This document shows, one piece after another, positions 45,336-53,778 of a stretch of 64,000 nt of DNA. This stretch comes from Paenibacillus aceris (lineage in GTDB: Bacteria > Bacillota > Bacilli > Paenibacillales > NBRC-103111). The notes below the pieces were generated by a model. That model ran no database searches and was not told the origin of the DNA. It was given only the letters and a program-made list of their open reading frames with translations. The translations under genes and the position numbers were made by a program. Location of the stretch: assembly GCF_017874035.1 (NCBI RefSeq), contig NZ_JAGGKV010000006.1:1-64000 (forward strand), given 5' to 3'. How positions within the stretch are numbered: the stretch's first letter is position 1; each line of letters starts with the position of its first letter.

Positions 45336-46421
45336 TTATCTAACCTTTTTCTCTTCTATGTGTGAAACAATCGACCTTTTTACATACTTCTGCAGTTCAA
45401 TCCCAGAGCGTAAGCATTGCTTTAATTCATGTTTGACTTCTTTGGTCAATTGATCGGCCCCAAGCTTCCCCCGGGTTGTATACATCTCATTTTCCAGTTG
45501 AAATGGAGTCAAATCCCTCAGTCTAAGCGCGACGCCAAAAGCTTGCAGCCATTCATTCGCCTGTTGTTCCGGAATAAACGCCCCTTCCTTCAACAGCTTT
45601 ATCCTTTGCGACGTGGATGAGTGCGTTATCCCAGCCTGGATGGCAAGCAGACGAATGCCGTTTACAATAGGAATATAAGCGCCATACTTGATATCAAAAC
45701 CACCTGCGTCTTCGCCATACCTTTCAGTAATGAGTTGGCCGAAGATGCCCAACGATATTTTGTGGTGGAGCGTATTCGATAGTAATTGATTCAAAATGCC
45801 CGGGTGCTCCTGAACATAGGTCAGAAATGCCCCTTTAAGCTGATCCACTAAATCTTGAGAGCCATATATACAGCGCATATCCGCCATGATGAGTAAATAA
45901 CGGACATTCTCCCAATCCGGTTCTTGCAACCACCCCAGCATCATGCCGGTATATCCGGTAATCGGCTTACGCCATTGTTTATTACTAGAGATAACATTCC
46001 CTTCACAAGGCGGGTAACCCAGAGCATCTAACCCTTGTAAAATGCAATCAACCAATTTTATGAAGTACGCTTCTACATATTCCTCAAGATGTTCTGCACT
46101 TTCACCGTAAATAAGCCCGTTATCCTGATCACTCCATAAGGTTTGCTCACTGCGTCCACCACTCCCGAACAAAATGAAAGCATATGGCACAGGAGGCTTC
46201 CCATAGCCCTCGTCTTCTAACATATGTTCAGCCAGTTCGATCGTCCTTTGAATAAAAGCATCATGGATCGCATTCACTTTTCGACCTAATTCTGGTGTAT
46301 GAGAGAAAAGGAGATGCTCCCGAAACATCTCATGCACCTGATCTCTGGTTATTCGCATCTCATCGAACTGTTCCGATAGATAGATACGCTCCAGGATCTG
46401 TTCCATTGAGAGATGTTTCAT
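45336..46421 (-). CDS. DUF294 nucleotidyltransferase-like protein
   Basis: A 361-residue protein with a DUF294 nucleotidyltransferase fold. GSGGRSEQTLWSDQDNGLIY (about 85-104) carries the GS and DxD-type active-site motif, as in the GlnD uridylyltransferase. A helical DUF294_C domain (about 210-340) follows. No CBS domain is present. It begins 38 bases after the ammonium transporter gene amt, which is suggestive because GlnD modifies PII proteins that regulate Amt. No glnK/glnB gene is visible. It may modify a PII protein elsewhere or act on another target. Confidence 0.83.
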   Translation of the reverse strand: MKHLSMEQILERIYLSEQFDEMRITRDQVHEMFREHLLFSHTPELGRKVNAIHDAFIQRTIELAEHMLEDEGYGKPPVPYAFILFGSGGRSEQTLWSDQDNGLIYGESAEHLEEYVEAYFIKLVDCILQGLDALGYPPCEGNVISSNKQWRKPITGYTGMMLGWLQEPDWENVRYLLIMADMRCIYGSQDLVDQLKGAFLTYVQEHPGILNQLLSNTLHHKISLGIFGQLITERYGEDAGGFDIKYGAYIPIVNGIRLLAIQAGITHSSTSQRIKLLKEGAFIPEQQANEWLQAFGVALRLRDLTPFQLENEMYTTRGKLGADQLTKEVKHELKQCLRSGIELQKYVKRSIVSHIEEKKVR

Positions 46422-46459
46422 GTTGCATCCCCTTTGCTCATGTAGAAAGTTATGAGGTA

Positions 46460-47845
46460 TTAAACGGACACGCCGTTTTGAGCTGCTTTCTTCATTTGTT
46501 CTGGGTAACCGTATGAACCGTGTTCAGACAAGTCCAGACCAATGATTTCTTCTTCTTCTGTAACACGAAGACCTACTGTAGCTTTAAGAATTCCTAAGAT
46601 AATGAATGATAGAACAAGCACGAATACCAGGGCTCCAAAAACGCCAAGCGCTTGAATTCCTAATTGGTGCAATCCGCCACCATAGAATAATCCTGCGCCG
46701 CCGACACCCACTTTAGCCGATAAATCTGGCGTTGCGAAAAGACCCGTGGAAAGTGTACCCCAAATACCCGCGATACCGTGAACAGAGAAAGCATAGATCG
46801 GATCGTCGATACCTGCTTTTTCAAACCATTGCGCCGTGAAGAATGTTACAATACCTGCCACTGCTCCGATAACAATCGCCGCCCATGTGTCTACGAACGC
46901 ACAAGCTGCTGTAATCGCAACAAGCGCAGCAAGTACACCATTCAACATGCTAGGAATATCCGCTTTACCGAAGTACATCCATGAGATAATCAACGCCGCA
47001 ACGCCACCTGCCGCAGCAGCCATATTCGTTGTCAATGCGATATAACCGAAGAATCCATCTCCCATTGCACTTAGCGTGCTTCCTGGGTTAAATCCGAACC
47101 AACCAATCCAGAGAATGATAACACCGAGAACAGATAACACTTGGTTATGACCGGGAATCAGGTTTGGCGTTTTATCTTTATTATATTTGCCAATACGTGG
47201 TTTTAACAAGATCGTAGCTACAAGCGCTGCTGTCGCACCTTGCAAGTGAACAACCGTCGAACCCGCGAAATCTTGCATGCCAAGCTTGCTCAACCAGCCG
47301 CCGCCCCATACCCAGTGAGCAACGATGGGATAAATGACTACGGTAAACAAAATTCCGAAGATAAAGTAAACAGGAAGCTTAGCTCTTTCTGCAAATCCGC
47401 CCCAAGCAATTGCCAGGGATACACCCGCGAAAGCTAATTGAAATAAGAATTTGATTCCGATAGGCACATCAGAGGCAGACAAGGAACCGAAAGCCGCGGC
47501 GGCTTGATCTTCCAAGCCTGTTACGAAGAAGCCTGTCGTTCCGAAGAAAGCATTTCCGTCACCGAAGGCGAAGCCGAAGCCTACTGCCCAGAAAGCGATG
47601 GCGCATAATCCGAAAGTTAAGATTGTTTTACCGGCTACGTGACCGGCATTTTTCATTCTAGTAGACCCCGCTTCCAATAAGGCAAAACCAGCTTGCATGA
47701 AGATAACCAGTATCGCGGCTAACATAACCCAAACAGCATCGATTGCACTTTGCAATTGGGGTATTGTCGCTTCATCTGCAGCAAATGCGAGAGTAGGAAA
47801 CAATAAGGCCATGACACCAAAAGCTAACAACAATTTCTTAACCAT
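46460..47845 (-). CDS. amt: Ammonium transporter
   Basis: A 461-residue channel with a cleavable signal peptide (about 1-22) and 11 predicted helices. The twin histidines that line the pore are in STVVHLQGA and SVHGIAG, and the Amt motif FGFNPGSTL is also present. The C-terminal cytoplasmic tail (about 420-461) contains GLRVTEEEEIIGLDLSEHG, the region that contacts PII proteins. The promoter at 47929-47901 is clear. DUF294 and DnaQ-like genes follow on the same strand. Confidence 0.95.
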   Translation of the reverse strand: MVKKLLLAFGVMALLFPTLAFAADEATIPQLQSAIDAVWVMLAAILVIFMQAGFALLEAGSTRMKNAGHVAGKTILTFGLCAIAFWAVGFGFAFGDGNAFFGTTGFFVTGLEDQAAAAFGSLSASDVPIGIKFLFQLAFAGVSLAIAWGGFAERAKLPVYFIFGILFTVVIYPIVAHWVWGGGWLSKLGMQDFAGSTVVHLQGATAALVATILLKPRIGKYNKDKTPNLIPGHNQVLSVLGVIILWIGWFGFNPGSTLSAMGDGFFGYIALTTNMAAAAGGVAALIISWMYFGKADIPSMLNGVLAALVAITAACAFVDTWAAIVIGAVAGIVTFFTAQWFEKAGIDDPIYAFSVHGIAGIWGTLSTGLFATPDLSAKVGVGGAGLFYGGGLHQLGIQALGVFGALVFVLVLSFIILGILKATVGLRVTEEEEIIGLDLSEHGSYGYPEQMKKAAQNGVSV

Positions 47846-48147
47846 ACGACCACTTCCTTTAATGTTAGATTAAATAACATAAGATGAAACTCTTAATGTC
47901 ATTATATACAGGTTATTTGGGTTTGACAATAGGATTTTCTCTAAAAAAATGAAAAAAACGAAAAATAACCTGACATCAAACAGGCATAATTCGTGTTTTC
48001 ATTCATAGATGATGAAAAATGTTAAGTTTTCTATCTTAAACATTCTCACCATAGATAAGCATCACGTTTGACTGTACGGTTTGTAATCAGGTATCATTAT
48101 TATAGAAGCAAATTATCAAATGACATTGGAGTAGAGGTGAATGAAAT
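47846..48147. other. Divergent intergenic region between amt and the MerR gene
   Basis: This 302-base AT-rich stretch holds the amt promoter and an inverted repeat CAGGTTATTT (47909-47918) / AAATAACCTG (47963-47972). The first half of the repeat lies in the spacer of the amt promoter. No perfect GlnR/TnrA box (TGTNA-N7-TNACA) was found. The MerR gene promoter was not clearly recognised. No gene or RNA was seen. Confidence 0.6.
47901..47929 (-). promoter_or_regulatory. Sigma-A promoter of amt
   Basis: TTGTCA (47929-47924), a 17-base spacer and a perfect TATAAT (47906-47901) on the minus strand. The spacer contains AAATAACCTG, whose inverted partner lies upstream at 47963-47972. Confidence 0.75.
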
Positions 48148-48588
48148 ATGGGGAATGAGAAGCTCTATAAAATCGGGGAACTAGCTAAACTTGCCGATGT
48201 CAGTTCTCGAACCATTGATTACTACACCAAGCTAAACTTGATCGAGCCCGAGAAAAGATCCGATACGAATTACCGTCTTTATAGTGATGAAACTTTGAAT
48301 CGACTTAAACGTATTGAAACAATGAAGAACGAGAAGTATACCCTAGAGGAGATCAAAGCAAACTTACAGCAATGGAGCAAGGTGTCCCCAGATGATAACG
48401 TGAGAGATAAGCTGACATCCATTCAACTTCATCTTGAACAGTTAATGAAGGAAGCCAAGGAGCTGGGCCCGATTATCCAGCAGCTGAACCCAAACCAGCT
48501 AAAAAAGCTTTATCGCATACTGACACAGCCAACTGCAGCATGCATTGAAGCATTAATCGTTCTTCTAGGTAAAAATCCGTTCTCATAA
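48148..48588 (+). CDS. MerR-family transcriptional regulator
   Basis: A 146-residue DNA-binding protein. The N-terminal winged helix (about 5-73) has YKIGELAKLADVSSRTIDYYTKLNLI, followed by an antiparallel coiled-coil dimerisation helix (about 75-115). The C-terminal end has one cysteine in a short hydrophobic tail and no large effector domain. The effector is unknown. It lies divergent from amt and 21 bases before the YugP-type protease gene, so it may control either. Confidence 0.88.
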   Translation: MGNEKLYKIGELAKLADVSSRTIDYYTKLNLIEPEKRSDTNYRLYSDETLNRLKRIETMKNEKYTLEEIKANLQQWSKVSPDDNVRDKLTSIQLHLEQLMKEAKELGPIIQQLNPNQLKKLYRILTQPTAACIEALIVLLGKNPFS

Positions 48589-48609
48589 CGAATTACGGAG
48601 GCGTGTGAA

Positions 48610-49302
48610 ATGTTATTTTTTCACCCAATGGATTTTCTCATTATTATTGCATTCGCTCTTTCTTTGTGGGCCTCGTTTCGAGTTCGGGGAACATTCAACA
48701 AATGGTCAAATGTCCCTGTCTATTCAGGAATGACAGGCGCCCAAGCAGCACGCAGGATGCTGGATGCCAACGGGCTCTACGATATCCCCGTTGAAGCCGT
48801 ACGAGGCACGTTAACCGACCACTATGACCCGATGGCTAGAGTTGTTCGCTTATCGGAGCCCGTCTATTACGAAAGCTCCATCTCAGCCATTTCCGTCGCC
48901 TGCCACGAAGTAGGGCACGCGATTCAGCACAAAGTTCATTATCCGATGCTCGTTGCAAGACATCATATGTTCCCAGTCGTCAATTTTGCATCCGGTGTAG
49001 CGCCGCTCTTAATATTAGCCGGTTTCTTGTTCCAACAGATTCCATGGCTTCTGGGTCTGGGTATTATCTTTTTCGCAGCCGCTGTTGCCTTCCAATTGGT
49101 GACATTGCCAGTAGAGTTTAATGCGAGCTCAAGGGCCCGTGATCTGATGATCTCTGAGGGGTTCATCTCCAATCAGGAAGAACGCGGAGTAGCTAAGGTC
49201 CTAAATGCAGCCGCACTGACCTATGTGGCAGCGGCACTAATCTCCGTCCTTGAGTTGCTGAAATATATTATGATATTCACCGGTCGTAATAGCGACGATT
49301 AA
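48610..49302 (+). CDS. Zinc-dependent membrane protease, YugP family
   Basis: A 230-residue membrane protein with an N-terminal helix (about 5-22), a zinc site HEVGHAIQH near residue 100 and two or three further helices (about 120-175 and 205-225). The DUF peptidase family YugP is widespread in Firmicutes, and its substrates are not known. The conserved PVYSGMTGAQAARRML segment near residue 35 fits the family. It is in the same short unit as the MerR regulator and ends at a bidirectional terminator. Confidence 0.88.
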   Translation: MLFFHPMDFLIIIAFALSLWASFRVRGTFNKWSNVPVYSGMTGAQAARRMLDANGLYDIPVEAVRGTLTDHYDPMARVVRLSEPVYYESSISAISVACHEVGHAIQHKVHYPMLVARHHMFPVVNFASGVAPLLILAGFLFQQIPWLLGLGIIFFAAAVAFQLVTLPVEFNASSRARDLMISEGFISNQEERGVAKVLNAAALTYVAAALISVLELLKYIMIFTGRNSDD

Positions 49303-49306
49303 CATG

Positions 49307-49354
49307 AAAAGCTCTCCATTGTGCTGTGGGATCACACACACAAGGAGAGCTTTT
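49307..49354. terminator. Bidirectional terminator between YugP-type and LysR genes
   Basis: AAAAGCTCTCC (49307-49317) pairs with GGAGAGCTTTT (49344-49354), with further pairing of the inner TTGTG/CACAA segment. Confidence 0.82.
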
Positions 49355-49355
49355 A

Positions 49356-50240
49356 TTATTGAAAATATTCATGCAGAAACCGTCTGAACACTTCAGCCAC
49401 TAGCGGAAGCTTCTCGCCCTTCCGCGAGATTAATCCAACGGTTCGGGTTACTTGCGGATCCGTCACGCGAATTTTGGCAGGCTGCATCTGCCCGCCTTCA
49501 ATTAAAGCCATAGAAGGCAGCAAGCTGACACCCATTCCCGCGGCAACAAGACCGCGTATCGTGTCCGTCTCTTCTCCTTCGAATTCAATTTTCGGAACGA
49601 ACCCCGCCTTCAGACAAGCCTCCATCACGATCGAGCGTAGCGTATATTCTTCGCTAAACATAACAAAATTCTCATGTTTAAGTTGTTCAAGTCGAATCGA
49701 CGTATAGTCAGCAAGGATATGATTGGACGGAATAATCGCGTATAGCTCTTCTGTCAGTAATAATTCACCCGTCACATGCTCGTGTGACTCTGGGAATGGC
49801 GAAATGAAAGCAAGATCGATTTCACCTTTTGAAACATCTCGAATCAAGGACGTGTAAGTTCCTTGACGCAGCCGAAATTTAACATTAGGGTGATCTTTCT
49901 TAAAAGACGCAACAACCGCAGGAAGCAAATTAATGACTAAGCTGTGCGGGAAGCCAATACGGATTTCGCCGGCTTCAGGATCTAGAAATTCATGCATCTC
50001 ACCTACCGCGCGTTCCAAATCCGTTAATATCCCCTCGATGCGGCTCAAGAATAAATGGCCAACTGAAGTGAGATGCAGGTTACGCCCTTTTTGAACAAAC
50101 AAATTAACGCCCAGCTCCTCTTCCAACAGATGAATCTGGCGACTAACAGCCGATTGTGCCACATGCATTTCTTCCGCAGCTTGGGTCACATGCTGTTTTC
50201 TTGCAACTTTCACAAAGTACTGCAATTGTCTTAATTCCAC
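49356..50240 (-). CDS. LysR-family transcriptional regulator, GltC-like
   Basis: A 294-residue regulator. The N-terminal winged helix (about 1-60, MELRQLQYFVKVA and VAQSAVSRQIHLLEEELG) is followed by a periplasmic-binding-like effector domain (about 90-290) with IGFPHSLV and GMGVSLLP segments. It resembles B. subtilis GltC along its full length. In B. subtilis GltC activates glutamate synthase, but no gltAB genes lie here. The divergent gene is tpx, 160 bases away, and could be its target. Function by name alone is tentative. Confidence 0.85.
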   Translation of the reverse strand: MELRQLQYFVKVARKQHVTQAAEEMHVAQSAVSRQIHLLEEELGVNLFVQKGRNLHLTSVGHLFLSRIEGILTDLERAVGEMHEFLDPEAGEIRIGFPHSLVINLLPAVVASFKKDHPNVKFRLRQGTYTSLIRDVSKGEIDLAFISPFPESHEHVTGELLLTEELYAIIPSNHILADYTSIRLEQLKHENFVMFSEEYTLRSIVMEACLKAGFVPKIEFEGEETDTIRGLVAAGMGVSLLPSMALIEGGQMQPAKIRVTDPQVTRTVGLISRKGEKLPLVAEVFRRFLHEYFQ

Positions 50241-50400
50241 TTGGATAAATCCTCCGACTTTTCTTACAGAATTACGATTCTGTCTACATTTTATGCATCT
50301 AAATTATAGCTTCACAGCATCAATTGGACAACTTAAGATCAAAAAGCTTATAATAAAAAAGTTGTTATCTTGCATGGAAATTAAAGGAGGAACTGTTCAA

Positions 50401-50919
50401 ATGGCACAAGACCGCACTGGTGTTGCTACCCTCAAAGGTAACCCGATCACCTTGGTAGGACCTGAAATTAAAGTAGGTGACAAAGCACCTGACTTCACTG
50501 TGAACAAAGATTTGATGACTCAAGTAACTTTGGCAGATTATGCTGGTAAAGTAAAGCTGATCAGCGTAGTTCCATCTTTGGATACAGGCGTTTGTGACGC
50601 ACAAACTCGCCGCTTCAATGAAGAAGCAGCTGGCCTTGGCGACAATGTTGCTGTTCTGACAATTAGCGTGGATCTTCCTTTCGCACAATCCCGCTGGTGC
50701 GGTGCTGCAGGAATCGATAAAGTTATCACTTTGTCCGATTACAAAACAAAATCCTTCGGCGAAGCATACGGCGTATTAATCAAAGAGCTTCAACTTGATA
50801 TGCGTTCCATTTTCGTCATTGATGCAAACGATACGGTTCAATACGTAGAGTACTTGGGCGAAATGACAGCTCACCCTAACTACGAAGCTGCCGTTGAAGC
50901 AGTCAAAAAACTAGTTTAA
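50401..50919 (+). CDS. tpx: Thiol peroxidase
   Basis: A 172-residue atypical two-cysteine peroxiredoxin that reduces peroxides with electrons from thioredoxin. The peroxidatic cysteine lies in PSLDTGVCDAQTRRF near residue 60. The resolving cysteine lies in SRWCGAAG near residue 94. The ATG at 50401 follows AAAGGAGGA, which excludes an in-frame upstream start. The gene is alone, divergent from the LysR gene, with its own terminator. Confidence 0.95.
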   Translation: MAQDRTGVATLKGNPITLVGPEIKVGDKAPDFTVNKDLMTQVTLADYAGKVKLISVVPSLDTGVCDAQTRRFNEEAAGLGDNVAVLTISVDLPFAQSRWCGAAGIDKVITLSDYKTKSFGEAYGVLIKELQLDMRSIFVIDANDTVQYVEYLGEMTAHPNYEAAVEAVKKLV

Positions 50920-50932
50920 TACACACAAATAA

Positions 50933-50963
50933 AACAGCAAGGAGGCCTAGCTTCCCTGCTGTT
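50933..50963. terminator. Bidirectional terminator after tpx
   Basis: AACAGCAAGGAGG and its near complement CTTCCCTGCTGTT are followed by TTTTTATT on the plus strand. It also precedes the stop of the DUF1499-like gene by a few bases. Confidence 0.8.
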
Positions 50964-50967
50964 TTTA

Positions 50968-51357
50968 TTATCCTTCAATTTTATATTGAGCTAGTTTTCG
51001 GTCTAATTGTTTATAAATATCTATAATCGTACGGTAGTTGGAGCCCAGATCTCCCATCGAACCGCGGGATGCCGAATAAATGTCCACCGCAGTTTTCACG
51101 GGATTGATCGCAAACAGTGTCAAAGTAACATCTTGTGTCCTGCCTGTCATTGTTTTGCGTTCCGCGAGAATCTCGCCTACATTTTGAACTTCGTGCAGCA
51201 GCTTATACCCCGGTGTTTTTTTCAGAACAGCCGTGACCTCTTCCCACACCTGATCTTTGGGAAGCTTATAATATCTTGTTTTAAGCAAAGGATCTTTGGC
51301 TTTATCTCCGGTCGTTTCGTGACTGCGAAGTAATCCGATTAAAGTTCTCTTAAGCAA
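50968..51357 (-). CDS. DUF1499-like cytosolic protein
   Basis: A 129-residue soluble protein without signal peptide. The segment RYYKLPKDQVWEEVTAVL and the later DIYSASRGSMGDLGSNY resemble the DUF1499 family, whose C-terminal half has a similar SASRxGxxDLGxN pattern. The function is not known. The start with AAAGGC-type upstream sequence is acceptable. It is a single gene convergent with tpx. Confidence 0.65.
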   Translation of the reverse strand: MLKRTLIGLLRSHETTGDKAKDPLLKTRYYKLPKDQVWEEVTAVLKKTPGYKLLHEVQNVGEILAERKTMTGRTQDVTLTLFAINPVKTAVDIYSASRGSMGDLGSNYRTIIDIYKQLDRKLAQYKIEG

Positions 51358-51504
51358 AAGCCTTTTCCCCCTTCAATGAAGTGCATTTAGACCGCTTGCC
51401 ATCTCTACACTGTTCTCTATATTACCACTGTTTGGGGATAAGAAAAAGAGGGAAAATGAAATCAATGGGATTACTCCGCTTCTGTTTCCAGATGTTTCTA
51501 ATTA

Positions 51505-52851
51505 TTAACCAAAAAAGGTGCTGTATAGCAAATAAGCATTTAAGACGGCAATCAATATCGCAACAAACCAACTAAGCACAATCATCCACTTCGGTGTTAC
51601 AAGCTCACCCATCTTTTTCCGGTCCGATGTAAACTTAACAAGCGGGATAACAGCAAAGGAAAGCTGCAGCGATAGGATGACTTGACTTAGAATAAGTAAA
51701 TCCGTAGCACCACTTTCACCATAAATGCCAATCACAATGACCGCTGGAATGATTGCAATCATCCGTGTAATTAAGCGGCGCAACCATGGTGAAAGTCTGA
51801 TGTTCAGGAAGCCCTCCATGACAATCTGTCCGGCTAAGGTGCCTGTAAGCGTAGAATTTTGCCCTGAAGCCAGCAAAGCAACGGCAAATAAAATACTCGC
51901 GGCGCCAGTTCCAAGCATTGGCCCTAATAGATGATAAGCATCTTGGATCTCGGCTACTTCCTTACCAGCCGAATGAAAAGCTGCTGCCGAGAGAATGAGA
52001 ATAGCCGCGTTGACGAATAATGCTAGCATTAAAGCGACAGTAGAATCAATGGTAGCGAATTTTATCGCTTCGCGTTTTCCTTCAATGGTCGGTTCAATTT
52101 TACGCGTCTGTACAATCGAAGAATGTAAATATAAATTATGAGGCATGACCGTCGCCCCCAGAATACCAAGAGCAATGTACAGCATCGCAGGGTTAGTTAC
52201 AATTTCAGTTCTTGGGATGAAGCCCGCTGCCACAGCCGCAAAATCAGGTCTTGAAAATATCAGTTCCATTACGAAGCAAAAAGTAATTAGGGCAATCAAG
52301 CTGATAACCATTGCTTCAATGTATCGGAAGCCTCTTTTTTGCAGCATAAGAACTAACAGAACATCTATAGACGTTAAAATAACGCCATATATCAACGGAA
52401 TCCCGAACAGCAAATTCAAAGCGATCGCCGCGCCGATGACTTCAGCTAAATCACATGCCGCAATCGCTAATTCACATAGCACCCATAGCACAAACGACAC
52501 AGGTTTACTGTAATGGTCCCGACAAGCTTGCGCTAAGTCACGTCCTGTTACAATACCTAAGCGGCCAGCTAAAGCCTGCAGGAGAATAGCCATCAGGTTT
52601 GATATTAAAATTACGGACAAAAGTGTATAACCAAATTGTGAACCCCCTGCCAGATCGGTCGCCCAGTTACCGGGATCCATATATCCTACCGCTACAAGGT
52701 AGCCAGGACCAACGAAAGCAAGCAATTTACGGAAAAATCCAGCCTTCTTAGGCACTCGCATACTTTGATGAACCTCAGGTAAGCTGGGCAAAGAGGATTT
52801 CCTTCTCCAGCCTTTCCGTTCCTGCTCGGTTTCTTTATAAGCTGCTTCCAT
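51505..52851 (-). CDS. mntH: Nramp-family manganese/divalent metal transporter
   Basis: A 448-residue proton-coupled metal importer with about 11 helices. The metal-site motif DPGNWATD is near residue 65 and MPHNLYLHS near residue 225. The consensus transport loop [20 protein letters not shown] is near residue 335. The ATG at 52851 follows AAGGAGATAGAT. An MntR-type operator lies at 52880-52899, between the -10 box (TATAAT, 52916-52911) and the start, which implies manganese repression. Confidence 0.93.
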   Translation of the reverse strand: MEAAYKETEQERKGWRRKSSLPSLPEVHQSMRVPKKAGFFRKLLAFVGPGYLVAVGYMDPGNWATDLAGGSQFGYTLLSVILISNLMAILLQALAGRLGIVTGRDLAQACRDHYSKPVSFVLWVLCELAIAACDLAEVIGAAIALNLLFGIPLIYGVILTSIDVLLVLMLQKRGFRYIEAMVISLIALITFCFVMELIFSRPDFAAVAAGFIPRTEIVTNPAMLYIALGILGATVMPHNLYLHSSIVQTRKIEPTIEGKREAIKFATIDSTVALMLALFVNAAILILSAAAFHSAGKEVAEIQDAYHLLGPMLGTGAASILFAVALLASGQNSTLTGTLAGQIVMEGFLNIRLSPWLRRLITRMIAIIPAVIVIGIYGESGATDLLILSQVILSLQLSFAVIPLVKFTSDRKKMGELVTPKWMIVLSWFVAILIAVLNAYLLYSTFFG

Positions 52852-52879
52852 ATCTATCTCCTTCTTTCGTAAGACCAAT

Positions 52880-52899
52880 AATGTTGTCCTAGGGAAACT
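52880..52899 (-). promoter_or_regulatory. MntR-like operator in the mntH leader
   Basis: The palindromic site read on the plus strand as AATGTTGTCCTAGGGAAACT closely matches the B. subtilis MntR site at mntH (AATTTGCCTTAAGGAAACT). It is downstream of a TATAAT box (52916-52911), a position suited to repression by bound Mn-MntR. Confidence 0.6.
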
Positions 52900-53013
52900 T
52901 TTTATTTAGAATTATACTATATAAACCTATACTATGCTATAGGCAAACACTTATGTGCATACGAAATAAATTTTCCCATGGGAAAAACTTAAGAAAAAGG
53001 AGCCTCATCCGAT

Positions 53014-53511
53014 ATGAATATTCGTCCAATTGCTAATAATCTAGAGTTACTCGAAGCTCACGACATTGAAATGACCGTCTATGCGAAAGAATCCGCCGCT
53101 ACACGGGAAGCTTTTCAGATGAGAAAGCAGGTGTTCGGCTCCTACTTCCTGGTGGCCGAAACAGAATTTGGTTCCGAGCATCCAATCGTCGGAGTGGCTA
53201 ATGGTGTGAAACTAAATCATAAGGACCTCGCTGATGAGAGTATCAAACAAGGTGTAGAATATGATGTAAACGGGAGATACTTTTGTTTGCTTACGATTGC
53301 TGTCCATCCTAATTATCAACGTCAAGGCATTGCCTCACAGCTCCTCAAGCAAATCATCGATACAGCCAGAGAAGAGGGCTTAGCAGGTATCGTTCTAATG
53401 TGCGAGGAGCACTTAATTCCATTCTATAAAAAGCACGGGTTTTGTTATCTCTCCCCATCAGCATCCGAACACGGAGGAGTCCAATGGCATGAGATGCATT
53501 TGATGTGGTAA
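53014..53511 (+). CDS. GNAT-family N-acetyltransferase
   Basis: A 165-residue acetyltransferase with the acetyl-CoA motif QRQGIASQLL near residue 107 and the C-terminal FYKKHGF turn near 140. An N-terminal GSYFLVAE segment and HPNY before motif A fit the fold. The substrate amine is not known. The ATG follows AAAGGAGC. It lies alone between mntH (divergent) and xylB, and the following 270 bases hold no clear gene. Confidence 0.85.
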   Translation: MNIRPIANNLELLEAHDIEMTVYAKESAATREAFQMRKQVFGSYFLVAETEFGSEHPIVGVANGVKLNHKDLADESIKQGVEYDVNGRYFCLLTIAVHPNYQRQGIASQLLKQIIDTAREEGLAGIVLMCEEHLIPFYKKHGFCYLSPSASEHGGVQWHEMHLMW

Positions 53512-53778
53512 TGGACTCAGCGGCCGTTATTTGCTTATTTGTCTCCCTAATCAAGGGCATTACAAGTCAATAGCGGCGAGTGGGTTTGCCCTTCGCATTC
53601 ACACTCTCGCTCTGCTGCAACAGATCATTTAATTAAAAACATGGAAATCATCTTTCGAAAAGAAGGAATTTATCCTTTTCTTGCGAATATATTAAATGAG
53701 TCATCTTTGTATATTTATTAAACAAACAAAGATTATCCAGAACAACATTCTATCATAATCAACAAAGGGTGAATTCTT
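53512..53778. promoter_or_regulatory. xylB upstream region with inverted repeat
   Basis: The gap holds no gene. ATCTTTGT (53703-53710) and ACAAAGAT (53726-53733) form an inverted repeat with a 15-base spacer within an AT-rich stretch just before xylB. It could be the operator of a sugar regulator. Confidence 0.5.
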
